Shown in pieces: positions 25,326 to 35,092 of a DNA stretch of 64,000 nucleotides (positions are counted from its first letter, which is position 1; each line of letters opens with the position of its first letter). The DNA comes from Vibrio anguillarum. Lineage in GTDB: Bacteria; Pseudomonadota; Gammaproteobacteria; Enterobacterales; Vibrionaceae. Made by a program: the position numbers and the translations under genes. The DNA is taken from positions 1 to 64,000 of the forward strand of contig NZ_JAHGUP010000018.1 of the NCBI RefSeq assembly GCF_001989995.2, read 5' to 3'. The notes under the pieces were generated by a model. It searched no databases. It was not told the origin of the DNA and was given only the letters and a program-made list of their open reading frames with translations.

Positions 25326-26186
25326 ATGAGTAAACCATTAAATGAACTATTGGATTTGCTGCAACTGGAAAAACTAGAAGAAGGTTTATACCGAGGTGAG
25401 AGCGAGAACTTAGGTCTGCCACAAGTGTATGGTGGACAAGTGATTGGCCAAGCGCTCTCGGCGGCTCGCTATACGGTTGATTCCGACCGCACTGTTCACT
25501 CATTTCATAGCTATTTTCTTTACCCCGGGGATCCTGAAAAACCAATCATTTATGATGTTGAGAATTTAAGGGACGGACGCAGTTTCAGTACCAGACGAGT
25601 CAAAGCCATTCAAAATGGTCGGCCGATTTTCTATCTCACCGCTTCTTATCACGGTGAAGCGCCCGGTTTTGAACATCAAAACACCATGCCTGATATTCCT
25701 GGTCCTGAAAATTTTGCCTCTGAATCTGAACTGGCAGCCCAGATTGCACACTTATTACCTGAAAAAATAAAAAAGGTTTTTTGTGGCGAAAAAGCGATTG
25801 AGATGCGTCCAGTGACCGTAATTAACCCGCTAAAACCACAAAAAGCGGAGCCAAAACAGTACATGTGGATACGCGCTAATGGTGAGTTGCCAAATAACCA
25901 ACTCATCCATCAATATTTGCTCGGTTACGCGTCTGATTGGGGGTTTTTAGTCACAGCGTTGCATCCTCATAAAGTCTCTTTGATGACTCCTAACTTTCAA
26001 GTCGCGACGATTGATCATTCGATTTGGTTCCACCGCCCATTCAAAATGGATGAATGGTTGCTCTACGCAATAGAAAGCCCTACGGCCAGCAATACCCGTG
26101 GTTTAGTGCGTGGCGAGATTTACAACCGCCAAGGAGATTTAGTCGCAACAGCAGTGCAAGAAGGTGTGATGCGCTTCACCAAATAA
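25326..26186 (+). CDS. tesB: Acyl-CoA thioesterase II
   Basis: Hydrolyses medium- and long-chain acyl-CoA to free fatty acid and CoA. The 286-aa protein is full length, with the double hotdog fold. N-terminal [14 protein letters not shown] and central [16 protein letters not shown] are strongly conserved, and [10 protein letters not shown] in the second hotdog supplies the catalytic Asp region. GAGGG precedes the ATG. Nothing odd is seen. Confidence 0.96.
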   Translation: MSKPLNELLDLLQLEKLEEGLYRGESENLGLPQVYGGQVIGQALSAARYTVDSDRTVHSFHSYFLYPGDPEKPIIYDVENLRDGRSFSTRRVKAIQNGRPIFYLTASYHGEAPGFEHQNTMPDIPGPENFASESELAAQIAHLLPEKIKKVFCGEKAIEMRPVTVINPLKPQKAEPKQYMWIRANGELPNNQLIHQYLLGYASDWGFLVTALHPHKVSLMTPNFQVATIDHSIWFHRPFKMDEWLLYAIESPTASNTRGLVRGEIYNRQGDLVATAVQEGVMRFTK

Positions 26187-26205
26187 CAAGACTCGGACGA
26201 GCAGG

Positions 26206-26667
26206 CTATGCCAGAGGCAATTGGGTAGTGTACTTCAATGACTCCATTGCAAAGGTTGAAGTCACGTTATTAATCCCTTTCACGCCATTGACCAGTTTTT
26301 TATAAAACTGGTCAAAACACTTCATGTCTTTGACCAACACTTTCATCATGTAATCGTACTCACCCGCCATTCGATAGAACTCCATCACCTCAGGATACTC
26401 AGACACAGTCATGACAAAATGGCTGTACCATTCGTGAGAGTGATCGCTGGTCTTAATCAACACAAACGCGGTAAAACTCAAATCTAATTTTTCTGGGTCA
26501 AGCAGGGCAACTCGCTGCGCAATCACGCCAGATTCTTCAAGCTTTTTCAACCGCTTCCAGCAAGGTGTGGTGGTTAAGTTCACCGCTTCAGCCAAATCAT
26601 TTAGCGACAAAGTGCTGTCTTGTTGCAGTAATGAGAGGATCATACGATCAATTCTATCAAGCTCCAT
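26206..26667 (-). CDS. decR: DecR (YbaO)-like Lrp/AsnC-family regulator
   Basis: A 153-aa protein with an N-terminal helix-turn-helix and a C-terminal RAM ligand-sensing domain. The segment [21 protein letters not shown] and ATSFAMES-like ending are very close to E. coli DecR, the cysteine-responsive activator of cysteine breakdown. It is divergent from the cysteine synthase-family gene at 26787 with 119 bp between starts, so it probably controls that gene. DecR identity is by sequence likeness from memory. Confidence 0.85.
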   Translation of the reverse strand: MELDRIDRMILSLLQQDSTLSLNDLAEAVNLTTTPCWKRLKKLEESGVIAQRVALLDPEKLDLSFTAFVLIKTSDHSHEWYSHFVMTVSEYPEVMEFYRMAGEYDYMMKVLVKDMKCFDQFYKKLVNGVKGINNVTSTFAMESLKYTTQLPLA

Positions 26668-26786
26668 AGTTTCCCCAGAATAAGAGAATAATTTTCTCCA
26701 AAACTACAAAATGACAGGCAACATAGCAAAGCTTTTCTCTCACATTAAGGGTAAATTACCCTCATAATAACGATGGAGAGAGAACC

Positions 26787-27854
26787 ATGTGCACCGATCA
26801 TCAATGGATTAACAACGCAATTCGAAAAATAGAAGCGGACTACCAACGCTCGGCCGATACTCATCTGATCAAGCTCGATTTGCCTTGTGTCGCTGGGGTC
26901 GATATTTATCTCAAAGATGAAAGTACGCATCCTACGGGTTCGCTGAAACATCGCCTCGCCCGTTCTCTTTTTCTGTATGCCATCTGTAACGGCTGGGTTG
27001 GCCCTGAAACGACTATCATTGAATCTTCATCGGGCAGTACTGCGGTATCAGAAGCTTATTTTGCCCGTTTACTAGGCTTGCCTTTTATTGCTGTAATGCC
27101 CAAATGTACTGCACGTAAAAAAATTGAGCAGATTGAGCTTTATGGCGGCCAAGCGCATTTAGTCGATCGCTCTGATCAAATTTATGCCGAATCACACCGC
27201 TTAGCCAAAGAACTGAATGGTCATTATATGGACCAGTTCACTTATGCTGAACGTGCGACCGACTGGCGTGGTAATAGCAATATTGCCGACAGTATTTTTA
27301 ACCAAATGCAAATGGAAGATCACCCCGTTCCAACATGGATTGTAATGAGCCCAGGCACAGGCGGAACCTCAGCAACTATAGGCCGCTTTATTCGCTACCA
27401 AAAACACAATACCAAACTGTGCGTTGTCGACCCTGAAAACTCGGTATTTCATGATTATTTCAAAAGCCGAGACCCAAGCTTAACCTTGCAGTGTGGTAGC
27501 AAAATTGAAGGAATTGGTCGTCCACGAGTTGAACCGAGTTTTATTCCCGGCGTAGTCGATGAAATGCGTACCGTTGCGGATGCCGCCAGTGTCGCTACGA
27601 TCTATTGGTTGGAAAAACTACTCGGCCGCAAAGCAGGCCCTTCTACCGGCACCAATCTTTATGGGGTTTTGCAAATTGCCAGTGAGATGAAACAACGAGG
27701 TGAAACAGGCTCCATCGTGACGCTGTTATGCGACAGCGGCGAACGTTATTTAGATACCTATTACTGTGCCGATTGGGTGAAAAACAATATTGGTGATTTA
27801 ACACCTTATCTTTCAAAATTAGAAGCCTTTGAAACAACGGCTAAATTAGCTTAG
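26787..27854 (+). CDS. PLP-dependent cysteine synthase-family enzyme, probably a cysteine desulfhydrase
   Basis: A 355-aa fold-type II PLP enzyme. Lys54 in PTGSLKHR is the expected Schiff-base lysine. The phosphate-binding loop [13 protein letters not shown] and [15 protein letters not shown] substrate loop are clear. The length and the C-terminal extension with [12 protein letters not shown] resemble Cds1-type cysteine desulfhydrases more than biosynthetic CysK. The divergent DecR-like regulator supports cysteine breakdown to sulfide, pyruvate and ammonia. Assignment to breakdown rather than synthesis is inference. Confidence 0.75.
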   Translation: MCTDHQWINNAIRKIEADYQRSADTHLIKLDLPCVAGVDIYLKDESTHPTGSLKHRLARSLFLYAICNGWVGPETTIIESSSGSTAVSEAYFARLLGLPFIAVMPKCTARKKIEQIELYGGQAHLVDRSDQIYAESHRLAKELNGHYMDQFTYAERATDWRGNSNIADSIFNQMQMEDHPVPTWIVMSPGTGGTSATIGRFIRYQKHNTKLCVVDPENSVFHDYFKSRDPSLTLQCGSKIEGIGRPRVEPSFIPGVVDEMRTVADAASVATIYWLEKLLGRKAGPSTGTNLYGVLQIASEMKQRGETGSIVTLLCDSGERYLDTYYCADWVKNNIGDLTPYLSKLEAFETTAKLA

Positions 27855-27863
27855 TGACCTAGC

Positions 27864-27892
27864 AAAACGCCCAAGACAAACTTGGGCGTTTT
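27864..27892. terminator. Bidirectional terminator
   Basis: AAAACGCCCAAG pairs perfectly with CTTGGGCGTTTT across a 5-base loop. It serves the PLP enzyme and, on the other strand, the Tim44-like gene. Confidence 0.85.
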
Positions 27893-27911
27893 GGATCCAT
27901 CGTGAAAAGTC

Positions 27912-28781
27912 TTAGCCTTGAATGCCGACAATCAACCAAGGTGCATTAGGTACGGTTAAATCACGCTCTAAATGCCACACATCATTAATATCTTCTTCAA
28001 TGCCTTCCACGGAATCGCGGTAGCGGCCAGTAAACTGCAAACTCAACTGCGCTTTACTTGCATCGTAATCGGCGCGAACGACTTCAGCGTCTACGTACAT
28101 CACATCTGTGTGCTGTTCACCGTTTAGCTTTGCGCGCTCTTGTTTTAAATCTTCAAACAAGCTCGCCGATACATATTCTTCAACAGTTTCAAGTTGGTTA
28201 TGGTTCCAAGCACCTTGCAAAATACGGTAGTGCTCACGCGCACCATTAATGAAAGCGGCCTTATCGAAACCGGCTGGATAGTTATGTGGGATATCGCTGT
28301 GTGCATTCGCTCCAAAACCACCCGTGGCTTGAGGCTGTTGTTCAAAATTGTGCACGTTAGGCTGTTCAAACTCCGTCCGGTTATTCACGCCACCAAACGC
28401 AGGCTGCTGCCGATTCATGCTGCCCTGCTTCGCACCAAGCATACCGCGCATCAGTTTAAAGAGCACAAAAGCAATCAGGCCGAAGATCAGAATATCCATA
28501 AATTGGATACCCTCAAACGCGCCGCCAAAGAAAGCCGCCAGTAGACCACCAGCGAGTAAACCACCCAGTAATCCGCCCATCAGACCTTTTTTGGTCGAAC
28601 CAGCTTTACCTGCTTGATCTTGCTTAATGGTGTCATTTTTTTGAGTCTGCTGTTTGGGCGCTGGAGCCGTTTTATAGCTTTTACCAAACGATTTACCACC
28701 GCCAAATTTCTTTGCTTCTGCTATCGGTGTGATCGCAACAGCAACCATCAGCAGTGCTACAAGGGAAAAAAAACGTTTCAT
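27912..28781 (-). CDS. Tim44-like domain membrane protein
   Basis: A 289-aa protein with a signal peptide (ends near AEAKKF), a Gly/Lys-rich stretch, a hydrophobic Gly-rich region (GLMGGLLGGLLAGGLLAAFFGG, about 68-90), a second membrane helix (ILIFGLIAFVLFKLM) and a C-terminal Tim44-like domain (about 170-289, FINGAREHYRILQGAWN). This architecture is common in proteobacteria. The role is unclear; an envelope stress or membrane-assembly link has been proposed for the family. It is a single-gene unit. Confidence 0.85.
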   Translation of the reverse strand: MKRFFSLVALLMVAVAITPIAEAKKFGGGKSFGKSYKTAPAPKQQTQKNDTIKQDQAGKAGSTKKGLMGGLLGGLLAGGLLAAFFGGAFEGIQFMDILIFGLIAFVLFKLMRGMLGAKQGSMNRQQPAFGGVNNRTEFEQPNVHNFEQQPQATGGFGANAHSDIPHNYPAGFDKAAFINGAREHYRILQGAWNHNQLETVEEYVSASLFEDLKQERAKLNGEQHTDVMYVDAEVVRADYDASKAQLSLQFTGRYRDSVEGIEEDINDVWHLERDLTVPNAPWLIVGIQG

Positions 28782-28959
28782 GTTTTTCCTTAGGGTTATA
28801 ATTATTGAGGCTTACTCATCATAACCACTTCGGATAGACAAGAAAACCGTTGCTTCTCGCAGACATGTATCAGAATATTGCAAATTAACCGTCCATAAGT
28901 TGACGCTTATACACCACCCCACTAGAATATCGAACGTTGTTCATAATTGATACGTAACC

Positions 28960-29556
28960 ATGGCCAGACGAAACGATCACACACGAGAAGAACTGATTGC
29001 ATTGACACTCAAGACCGCGAAGCATTTTCTTCAAAATCACACTTATCACGAGCTCAGCCTGCGTAAAATCGCAACCATGATTGGCTACGTACCTAGCACT
29101 TTGGTCAATGTCTTCGGCAGTTACAATCTTTTATTGTTGCATGTGGTAGCTCAAACCTTGGATGAACTCTCTTCGCAAGCGAAAAAAGTGGTGGGTAAGT
29201 GTAGCGATCCAAAAGAAGCGTTGTATAAATTGGCCTATTGCTACCACGATTTTGCTCAGTTGCACCCCAATCGCTGGCAACTTATTTTTGAACATAATAT
29301 GAATGGCGAACTACTTCCCCAGTGGCAAGCAGAGCGCATCGACAACATGACCGCCATGCTTGAAGGTTTATTGACCATCCTTGCTCCACAACACTCGCAA
29401 CAAGAAGTGCTGCAAGCAAGCCGAGTCCTGTGGTCTGGCGTACATGGTATTACCTTATTAAGCGTAGATGATAAATTTTTCGCCGCCGAACCCATCGATG
29501 GGAAAGAGCTGATTGAAAACCTACTCTCAAACTATCTTAATCACTGGGCGCGATAA
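28960..29556 (+). CDS. TetR-family transcription regulator
   Basis: A 198-aa protein with an N-terminal helix-turn-helix (about 10-55: EELIALTLKTAKHFLQNHTYHELSLRKIATMIGYVPSTLVN) and a helical ligand domain (WHG-type C-terminus, QASRVLWSGVHGITLLS). It is 9 bp before the MFS-acyltransferase fusion and must be co-transcribed with it, so it may regulate that operon in response to a lipid or membrane signal (inference). Confidence 0.88.
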   Translation: MARRNDHTREELIALTLKTAKHFLQNHTYHELSLRKIATMIGYVPSTLVNVFGSYNLLLLHVVAQTLDELSSQAKKVVGKCSDPKEALYKLAYCYHDFAQLHPNRWQLIFEHNMNGELLPQWQAERIDNMTAMLEGLLTILAPQHSQQEVLQASRVLWSGVHGITLLSVDDKFFAAEPIDGKELIENLLSNYLNHWAR

Positions 29557-29565
29557 GGACCATCA

Positions 29566-31437
29566 ATGAGTCAATCTCAATCTTCATTGCTGACTCAGCA
29601 ACGATTTCTTCCGTATTTCATCACCCAGTTTTTTGGCGCATTTAACGATAACATCTTTAAAAATGTCTTGCTGCTATTGGTCGCGTTTGCTGGAGCGAAC
29701 GTGTTACCGGTTTCCAGTAATTTATTTATTAACCTTGCCGCAGGGCTATTCATTCTTCCTTTTTTCCTTTTTTCTGCCTCTGCTGGTGTGCTTGCTGACA
29801 AGTACGAAAAATCCGCTTTCATTCGTAAAGTGAAATTGGCTGAAATTGGCATCATGTGTCTTGGCGCGATCGGTTTTATGACCGAGAGTTACGCCATTTT
29901 ACTGTTATTACTGTTTTTGATGGGGACACAATCGGCCTTTTTTGGCCCAGTCAAATACGCTTTATTGCCGCAACAACTCAAGCCAAATGAATTGGTTCCG
30001 GGTAATGCGTTAGTGGAAACAGGCACATTTTTAGCGATTTTATTAGGCACATTGGGGGCTGGGCTCATTGCCTCGATGCCCTACACTAAATACGTGGCCG
30101 CTGGCGCGGTGGTAGTATTTGCGTTGTTAGGCTATTTAGCCAGCCGTCATATTCCTAAAGCCCCTGCTTGCGCACCCGATCTCGTTTTTCGCTGGCAGCC
30201 CATTAAGCAAACCAAGCAGACCATTGCGATTGCCAAACAAGACCGTACTATTTTCCAATGCGTAATGGCGATCAGTTGGTTCTGGTTTTTAGGTGCTGCC
30301 TACTTAACTCAATTTCCAAATTTCACGCATCACTATTTATATGGCACAGAGAGCGCCGTTTCTTTTTTGCTAGCACTGTTTTCTGTTGGTATTGCCACTG
30401 GCTCATTGACCTGCGACAAATTATCGCATCATAGAATAGAGATCGGCATCGTGCCTATCGGCAGTTTTGGCATTACATTATTTGGCTATTTAATGGCAAC
30501 CTCCGTGCCAGAAAATCTGCCTCAATTTACTGATTTTTATCAATTTATCAGCTACCAATCACTATGGCCGATGTTTCTTTTTCTATTGTTGATTGGCGTC
30601 TGCGGTGGCATCTTCATTGTGCCTTTATATGCGCTAATGCAGCAGCGTGCTAAAGTCACTCAACGCGCACAAGTCATTGCCGCTTTAAATATCTACAACT
30701 CACTGTTTATGGTGGCGAGCGCACTATTAGGGATTGTCTGTTTGAGCTTTCTTGAGCTTACGATCCCTCAGTTCTTCATTATATTAGCTTTGCTTAATGG
30801 CTTTGTTGCACTCTATTTATGCTACCAAGTCCCGGTCTTCTTGGTGCGATTTCTAATGTGGATGCTGACGCATACCATGTATCGAGTCAGCCACAAAAAT
30901 CTTCATCACTTACCTGAAAAGGGCGGAGCACTGCTGGTGTGCAATCATGTTAGCTATATGGATGCACTGTTGCTGAGCGCGGTTTGCCCTCGCTTAATTC
31001 GTTTTGTGATGGAAGAGGATTACGCCAATTTGCCGCCACTTCGTCGCTTTTTGAAACGTGCAGGCGTGATACCTATTTCCGCAACGCGTCGCGGTTCTAT
31101 CCGCCAAGCCTTTAACGATGTAGAACAAGCATTGGCAGAGGGGCATATCGTCTGCATTTTCCCAGAGGGACGGTTAACCGCGGATGGCGAAATCAGCGAT
31201 TTCATGCGCGGGATGGATATTATTTTAAAACGCAGCTCTGTGCCTGTCATCCCCATGGCATTGAAGGGATTGTGGGGAAGCTATTTTAGCCGTGCCAAAG
31301 GGCGCGCCTGCTGTGGGCTACCGACTCGTTTTTGGTCACATATAGAAATTGAAGCTGGCGAGCCCGTCCCCCCCAAAGAGGCAACAACACAAGTGATGCA
31401 ACAAAAAGTCGCCGAGCTCAGGGGAGATTGGCGTTAG
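29566..31437 (+). CDS. MFS transporter-acyltransferase fusion (LplT/PlsC-like)
   Basis: A 623-aa fusion. Residues about 1-420 are an MFS transporter of the LplT lysophospholipid flippase type (FFGAFNDNIFKN start, then 10-12 helices). Residues about 435-623 are a PlsC-type acyltransferase with NHVSYMD (HX4D, about 459) and FPEGRLT (about 531). Together they could flip lysophospholipid inward and re-acylate it. It lacks the AMP-binding acyl-ACP synthetase domain that many three-part homologues carry after the acyltransferase, so the acyl donor must come from elsewhere. The ribosome-binding site is AAGGA. Confidence 0.9.
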   Translation: MSQSQSSLLTQQRFLPYFITQFFGAFNDNIFKNVLLLLVAFAGANVLPVSSNLFINLAAGLFILPFFLFSASAGVLADKYEKSAFIRKVKLAEIGIMCLGAIGFMTESYAILLLLLFLMGTQSAFFGPVKYALLPQQLKPNELVPGNALVETGTFLAILLGTLGAGLIASMPYTKYVAAGAVVVFALLGYLASRHIPKAPACAPDLVFRWQPIKQTKQTIAIAKQDRTIFQCVMAISWFWFLGAAYLTQFPNFTHHYLYGTESAVSFLLALFSVGIATGSLTCDKLSHHRIEIGIVPIGSFGITLFGYLMATSVPENLPQFTDFYQFISYQSLWPMFLFLLLIGVCGGIFIVPLYALMQQRAKVTQRAQVIAALNIYNSLFMVASALLGIVCLSFLELTIPQFFIILALLNGFVALYLCYQVPVFLVRFLMWMLTHTMYRVSHKNLHHLPEKGGALLVCNHVSYMDALLLSAVCPRLIRFVMEEDYANLPPLRRFLKRAGVIPISATRRGSIRQAFNDVEQALAEGHIVCIFPEGRLTADGEISDFMRGMDIILKRSSVPVIPMALKGLWGSYFSRAKGRACCGLPTRFWSHIEIEAGEPVPPKEATTQVMQQKVAELRGDWR

Positions 31438-31535
31438 ATTGGGATTGAGTGCAAACCAAACACTAGCTTGATCTTATACTGAAGAGTGAACGTACAAATA
31501 TGTTATTCACGGGCTGTTAGGCTGATGACATACAT

Positions 31536-31934
31536 ATGAGTACCCCATCTTTAGTGATTTTTTTCGATGCGCAGTGTCCTTTATGCTGCAATGAAATGCG
31601 TTCATTAAAAACCTTCGATCACCATGGTCGGGTTCAGCTTATCGACATAAATGACGGCGATGCTATGCGTAGCTTTCCTTCTATCGACAAAAGCAAGGCG
31701 TTATCGATACTGCATGGCTTAGATCAACAAGGCAATCTGCTTTATGGGCTGGATGTGACCGTTCTAGCTTGGCGTTTAGTCAACAAACATCGCTGGTTAT
31801 TCATTACGCGCTTACCCGTCCTAAAATGGATTAGCGACCAAATTTATCTCCTTTTTGCAAAACATCGCATGTCGATATCTCGCTGGTTTAGTCATGCTCA
31901 ATGCCGTAATGGCGTTTGTAAAAACAGAGAGTGA
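31536..31934 (+). CDS. DCC-family thiol-disulfide oxidoreductase
   Basis: A 132-aa thioredoxin-like protein with the signature DAQCPLC (Asp11, Cys14, Cys17). The family is the DUF393/DCC group. Redox partner is unknown. The stop (TGA, 31932-31934) lies 5 bp before the likely start of the next gene, so the two form a short operon. Confidence 0.88.
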   Translation: MSTPSLVIFFDAQCPLCCNEMRSLKTFDHHGRVQLIDINDGDAMRSFPSIDKSKALSILHGLDQQGNLLYGLDVTVLAWRLVNKHRWLFITRLPVLKWISDQIYLLFAKHRMSISRWFSHAQCRNGVCKNRE

Positions 31935-31939
31935 TAACA

Positions 31940-32650
31940 ATGAAATACCTCATTATTGGCGCCTCAAGCATCATCGCCCAAGCTTTTATAAAGGAGCTCA
32001 AAGCGCAGACTTTCGCGCCAGCAATCGTTACCGTCTCAAGACAAAAATATCTCGCCCAATCCTCAAGCGAACATTTTCCAACCGACTACAGTATCGAATC
32101 AACGGCCTTGATTGCCAAAACATTGGCCGATATCGGGCATAAGTTTGATCAAATTGTGTTTTTTAATGGGCAACTACACAACGACACCTATACACCAGAA
32201 AAGCGTATCTCAAGGTTTGACGAGTCTTACTTTCAATGGCTTTTACAATGTAACGTTTTGAGCCAAGTGCGTTGGTTTCAATATTTACCATCACTTATTG
32301 ATCGTCAATCTTTTGCAAAAATTACGGTTTTTAGCGCGCGGATAGGTAGCTTAGAGGATAACCACAGTGGCGGCTGGTACAGCTATCGGATGAGTAAAGC
32401 GGCGCTAAATATGGCGACGAAAAGTTTTGCGATAGAGCTCTCTCGCACTCATCCCAACACACAAACCATTCTGTTTCATCCGGGAACCACCGACACCCCG
32501 CTTTCTAAACCATTTCAGCATAATGTGTCTAGCGATAAGCTCTTTGAACCGGAGTTTGTGGCTAAGCAACTTTATCAACTTCATCAAAAGGAAATGTTAG
32601 ATAAGCCCGTCTGTTTTGTGGATTGGCAGCACCAGACCATCAAATGGTAA
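31940..32650 (+). CDS. Short-chain dehydrogenase/reductase family protein
   Basis: A 236-aa SDR with a Rossmann start KYLIIGASSIIAQAF, so the usual Gly-rich loop is somewhat changed (GASSIIA). The catalytic YSYRMSKAA (Tyr-x-x-x-Lys) and upstream SARIGS serine are present. I chose the ATG at 31940 over the GTG at 31931 that overlaps the previous gene. Substrate unknown. Resembles the CsgA/C-factor-like SDRs seen next to DCC proteins in vibrios. Confidence 0.85.
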   Translation: MKYLIIGASSIIAQAFIKELKAQTFAPAIVTVSRQKYLAQSSSEHFPTDYSIESTALIAKTLADIGHKFDQIVFFNGQLHNDTYTPEKRISRFDESYFQWLLQCNVLSQVRWFQYLPSLIDRQSFAKITVFSARIGSLEDNHSGGWYSYRMSKAALNMATKSFAIELSRTHPNTQTILFHPGTTDTPLSKPFQHNVSSDKLFEPEFVAKQLYQLHQKEMLDKPVCFVDWQHQTIKW

Positions 32651-32727
32651 TAATGACAGTTATTTTTAGTATCCTGTCATTGTTACCTTTAAGTTAAAAT
32701 AATACTGTTGATTATAACGATTACGGA

Positions 32728-33501
32728 TTACTGCAAAAAGCTACTAACCACTTGTTCTAGCTCACCACTCTCTTTCATTTCAGATAAAATTTTGTGGTAT
32801 GTGGCTTTAAAATCATCTTTATAAGGGAACTGACCACCATCCGTCACAAAACCCAGAAATCCTTGTTCAGAGCTAATGGTTGCGCCTTCCATAACACTCT
32901 GCCCATCATATTTACCTTCTTTTTGCAGCTTACTGAGCTCCCAGCGAATAGATAAAGCGTCATTCATGTAGCAATCTACGCGCCCTGCAATCAGCTTAAG
33001 GAGATTATTTGGCGTCCCCTTGGTCTCCGAGAGTGCGATCTTACCAGCCGCAACAGCCGCACGGAATTCATCTCCCCCTGCAGCGAAACCTAAATTATTA
33101 CCGATAGTAAGGCCCATATAATCTTCTGGCCAATTCGGTCTTGGAGTACTTAACACTGACTTTGTACAGACAACCACTAGCTTTTCGTCAAGGATAGGCA
33201 TCTCGTACTCCATATAGGGACGCTGCTCAATTCGTTTATAAGGTGGGTATAATGCAAATATTTTGCTGTTTTCGATTTCTGATAGGCCACGCTTCCAAGG
33301 GATTTCTTTGATCGTGACATTATAGGCTGGCATTTTAGAAAATATGCGTTCCAAAATTACAGTATAAATACCAGTAATACGTCCACTTTCACTGTATGAA
33401 TAAGGTGGATACGAATCATCACCATATATGGTCACATTCGTCGCGGCAGAAGCACCGAAAGAGAGGGCTATTGCGGGTAAACATACTAAGTATTTTTTCA
33501 T
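32728..33501 (-). CDS. Periplasmic substrate-binding protein, family 3
   Basis: A 257-aa secreted protein with a cleavable signal peptide (MKKYLVCLPAIALSFGASAA). The mature part has the type-3 solute-binding fold (YGDDSYPPYSYSESGRITGIY at the start). No permease or ATPase gene lies nearby, so it may be an orphan binding protein or sensor input. The ATG at 33501 has GGAGCG seven bases upstream. A TTG further out gives no benefit. Confidence 0.85.
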   Translation of the reverse strand: MKKYLVCLPAIALSFGASAATNVTIYGDDSYPPYSYSESGRITGIYTVILERIFSKMPAYNVTIKEIPWKRGLSEIENSKIFALYPPYKRIEQRPYMEYEMPILDEKLVVVCTKSVLSTPRPNWPEDYMGLTIGNNLGFAAGGDEFRAAVAAGKIALSETKGTPNNLLKLIAGRVDCYMNDALSIRWELSKLQKEGKYDGQSVMEGATISSEQGFLGFVTDGGQFPYKDDFKATYHKILSEMKESGELEQVVSSFLQ

Positions 33502-33625
33502 CAATCGCTCCAAAACTTATCTAATAATATTCAGTCGGTGGTATAGATAAGTAATAGTTCACCTCTCAATAGAGTCAACCAGCATCCGAAGATAATATTT
33601 CAGGTAGAGTATCTTATTCACCGAG

Positions 33626-35092
33626 CTAAGTGAGAGGAAAGTAACGATGCTGATGGTTAGTAAGCCAGGTTTTTAGGACTTTGCGCGAGATTTTAATGCC
33701 CGTCTCACTGAAATGATTTGGTATTAAAAAATAATCGATGGGATATTTAAATCTTTCAAGCTTGCCATTGAGCCACTGCTCTAACGCCTCTTTTTTAGGC
33801 ATAGTTTGGCATTGCAACAAAGCAACGCTGCGCGCGCCAAACTCATCATCATGAACAGGGATCACCATAGCTAAAGCAATGTCGGGGTGGTGAGATAATA
33901 CCGCTTCAATCTCTTCACAATGAATGTTTTCGCCTCCAGAGATAAATTGGTTATCAACGCGGCCAATAATGCACAGCTCATCATTCTGCCAATGGCCAAG
34001 ATCTTGGCTGTCGAACCATCCTTGTTCATCCATAAGAGGCGTGATTAAGCCTTGTTGGTAATAGCCACTGGATATGGTTTCACCGCCAATAAAAATGCGC
34101 TGGCCTTGTAGTTTCACTTGCCGTTTGGGTAGCACATGACCAACACTCTGGCTTGCGTTAACACGTTTTGCTGTGACAGTGGAAGCCGCTTCCGTCATAC
34201 CATAACCCACCCAAGTTTCAATGCCATGCTTTGCCGCCTGCTGGGCGAGATAGTTTGGGATATGCCCTCCGCCAAGCAGCACATGCGTTAATGCGAGTGG
34301 TGTTTTACTGTCTAATAAACGCTTCAGTTGAGTAGCAACCAATGAAGCATGCGTGACATGAATTATATCTTGGGTGAGATCGCCGCTGCCGACTTTTAAG
34401 CAAGCACCAGCTACTAGCCAGCGATAAATAATGGCTAACCCAGACACATGATACATCGGTAAACTCAGCAGCCACGTATCATGGCAACGAAATGAAAATA
34501 CCTCAAGTAAACCACTGGCTGACGACCAATGCTGCTGAAAAGTATGAATAACGGCTTTAGGAACCCCAGTAGAGCCAGAAGTAAAGATGATTGAGGCAAA
34601 CTGTGTCTCAGCCTTGTTTACCATAGCGCTCGTGGGCTGCGAAACATGTTCATGAGTAACATGTTCATGAGTAACATGTTCATGAGTATAAAGCCGGATG
34701 TTAGCGTCAGCGAGCAATGAAGTTAGCTCATTCTCCTTGAGCCTAGCTCCTTCACCTAACCATAACCAATGTGGTTTATTCTCTCCGTATAAGGTACTGA
34801 GTTTCTGTTTCAGCAGCATCACAGGTTGTGGCATGGTGATGGCGCAGATCACGCCAAGTTTTAACGACGCAAGGTAGATTAACACTAACTCAAGGCTGTT
34901 CTTACCCACTAACGTCAGCACATCTTGGTTCTGCAAACCTTGTTGCTGCATTGCAAAAGCATAAGCGTCAATACGGTTCGCTAACTGCTGCCAAGTGTAG
35001 GTTTGATTCGCCGTACGCAATGCGATCGCGTGCGGCGTATACAAAGCATGTTGTTGCCACGGCTTTTGGCAAAAGGAAACGCCTACTCGCAT
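33626..35092 (-). CDS. menE: o-Succinylbenzoate-CoA ligase
   Basis: Activates o-succinylbenzoate to its CoA ester in menaquinone synthesis. The adenylate-forming motif [14 protein letters not shown] and the C-terminal ERFKYP...KISRKVLK (catalytic Lys region) are present. I take the ATG at 35092 (488 aa), which overlaps the menC stop by 10 bp. A start at 35155 would overlap far more. Odd feature: three perfect 15-bp repeats at 34644-34688 encode THEHV three times in a surface-like linker (residues about 135-150). Confidence 0.93.
   Translation of the reverse strand: MRVGVSFCQKPWQQHALYTPHAIALRTANQTYTWQQLANRIDAYAFAMQQQGLQNQDVLTLVGKNSLELVLIYLASLKLGVICAITMPQPVMLLKQKLSTLYGENKPHWLWLGEGARLKENELTSLLADANIRLYTHEHVTHEHVTHEHVSQPTSAMVNKAETQFASIIFTSGSTGVPKAVIHTFQQHWSSASGLLEVFSFRCHDTWLLSLPMYHVSGLAIIYRWLVAGACLKVGSGDLTQDIIHVTHASLVATQLKRLLDSKTPLALTHVLLGGGHIPNYLAQQAAKHGIETWVGYGMTEAASTVTAKRVNASQSVGHVLPKRQVKLQGQRIFIGGETISSGYYQQGLITPLMDEQGWFDSQDLGHWQNDELCIIGRVDNQFISGGENIHCEEIEAVLSHHPDIALAMVIPVHDDEFGARSVALLQCQTMPKKEALEQWLNGKLERFKYPIDYFLIPNHFSETGIKISRKVLKTWLTNHQHRYFPLT
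34644..34688. repeat. Three perfect 15-bp tandem repeats within menE
   Basis: The unit ACATGTTCATGAGTA occurs three times without interruption. On the coding strand it encodes (THEHV)x3. A 15-bp unit keeps frame, so copy-number change would alter protein length only. Confidence 0.9.
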
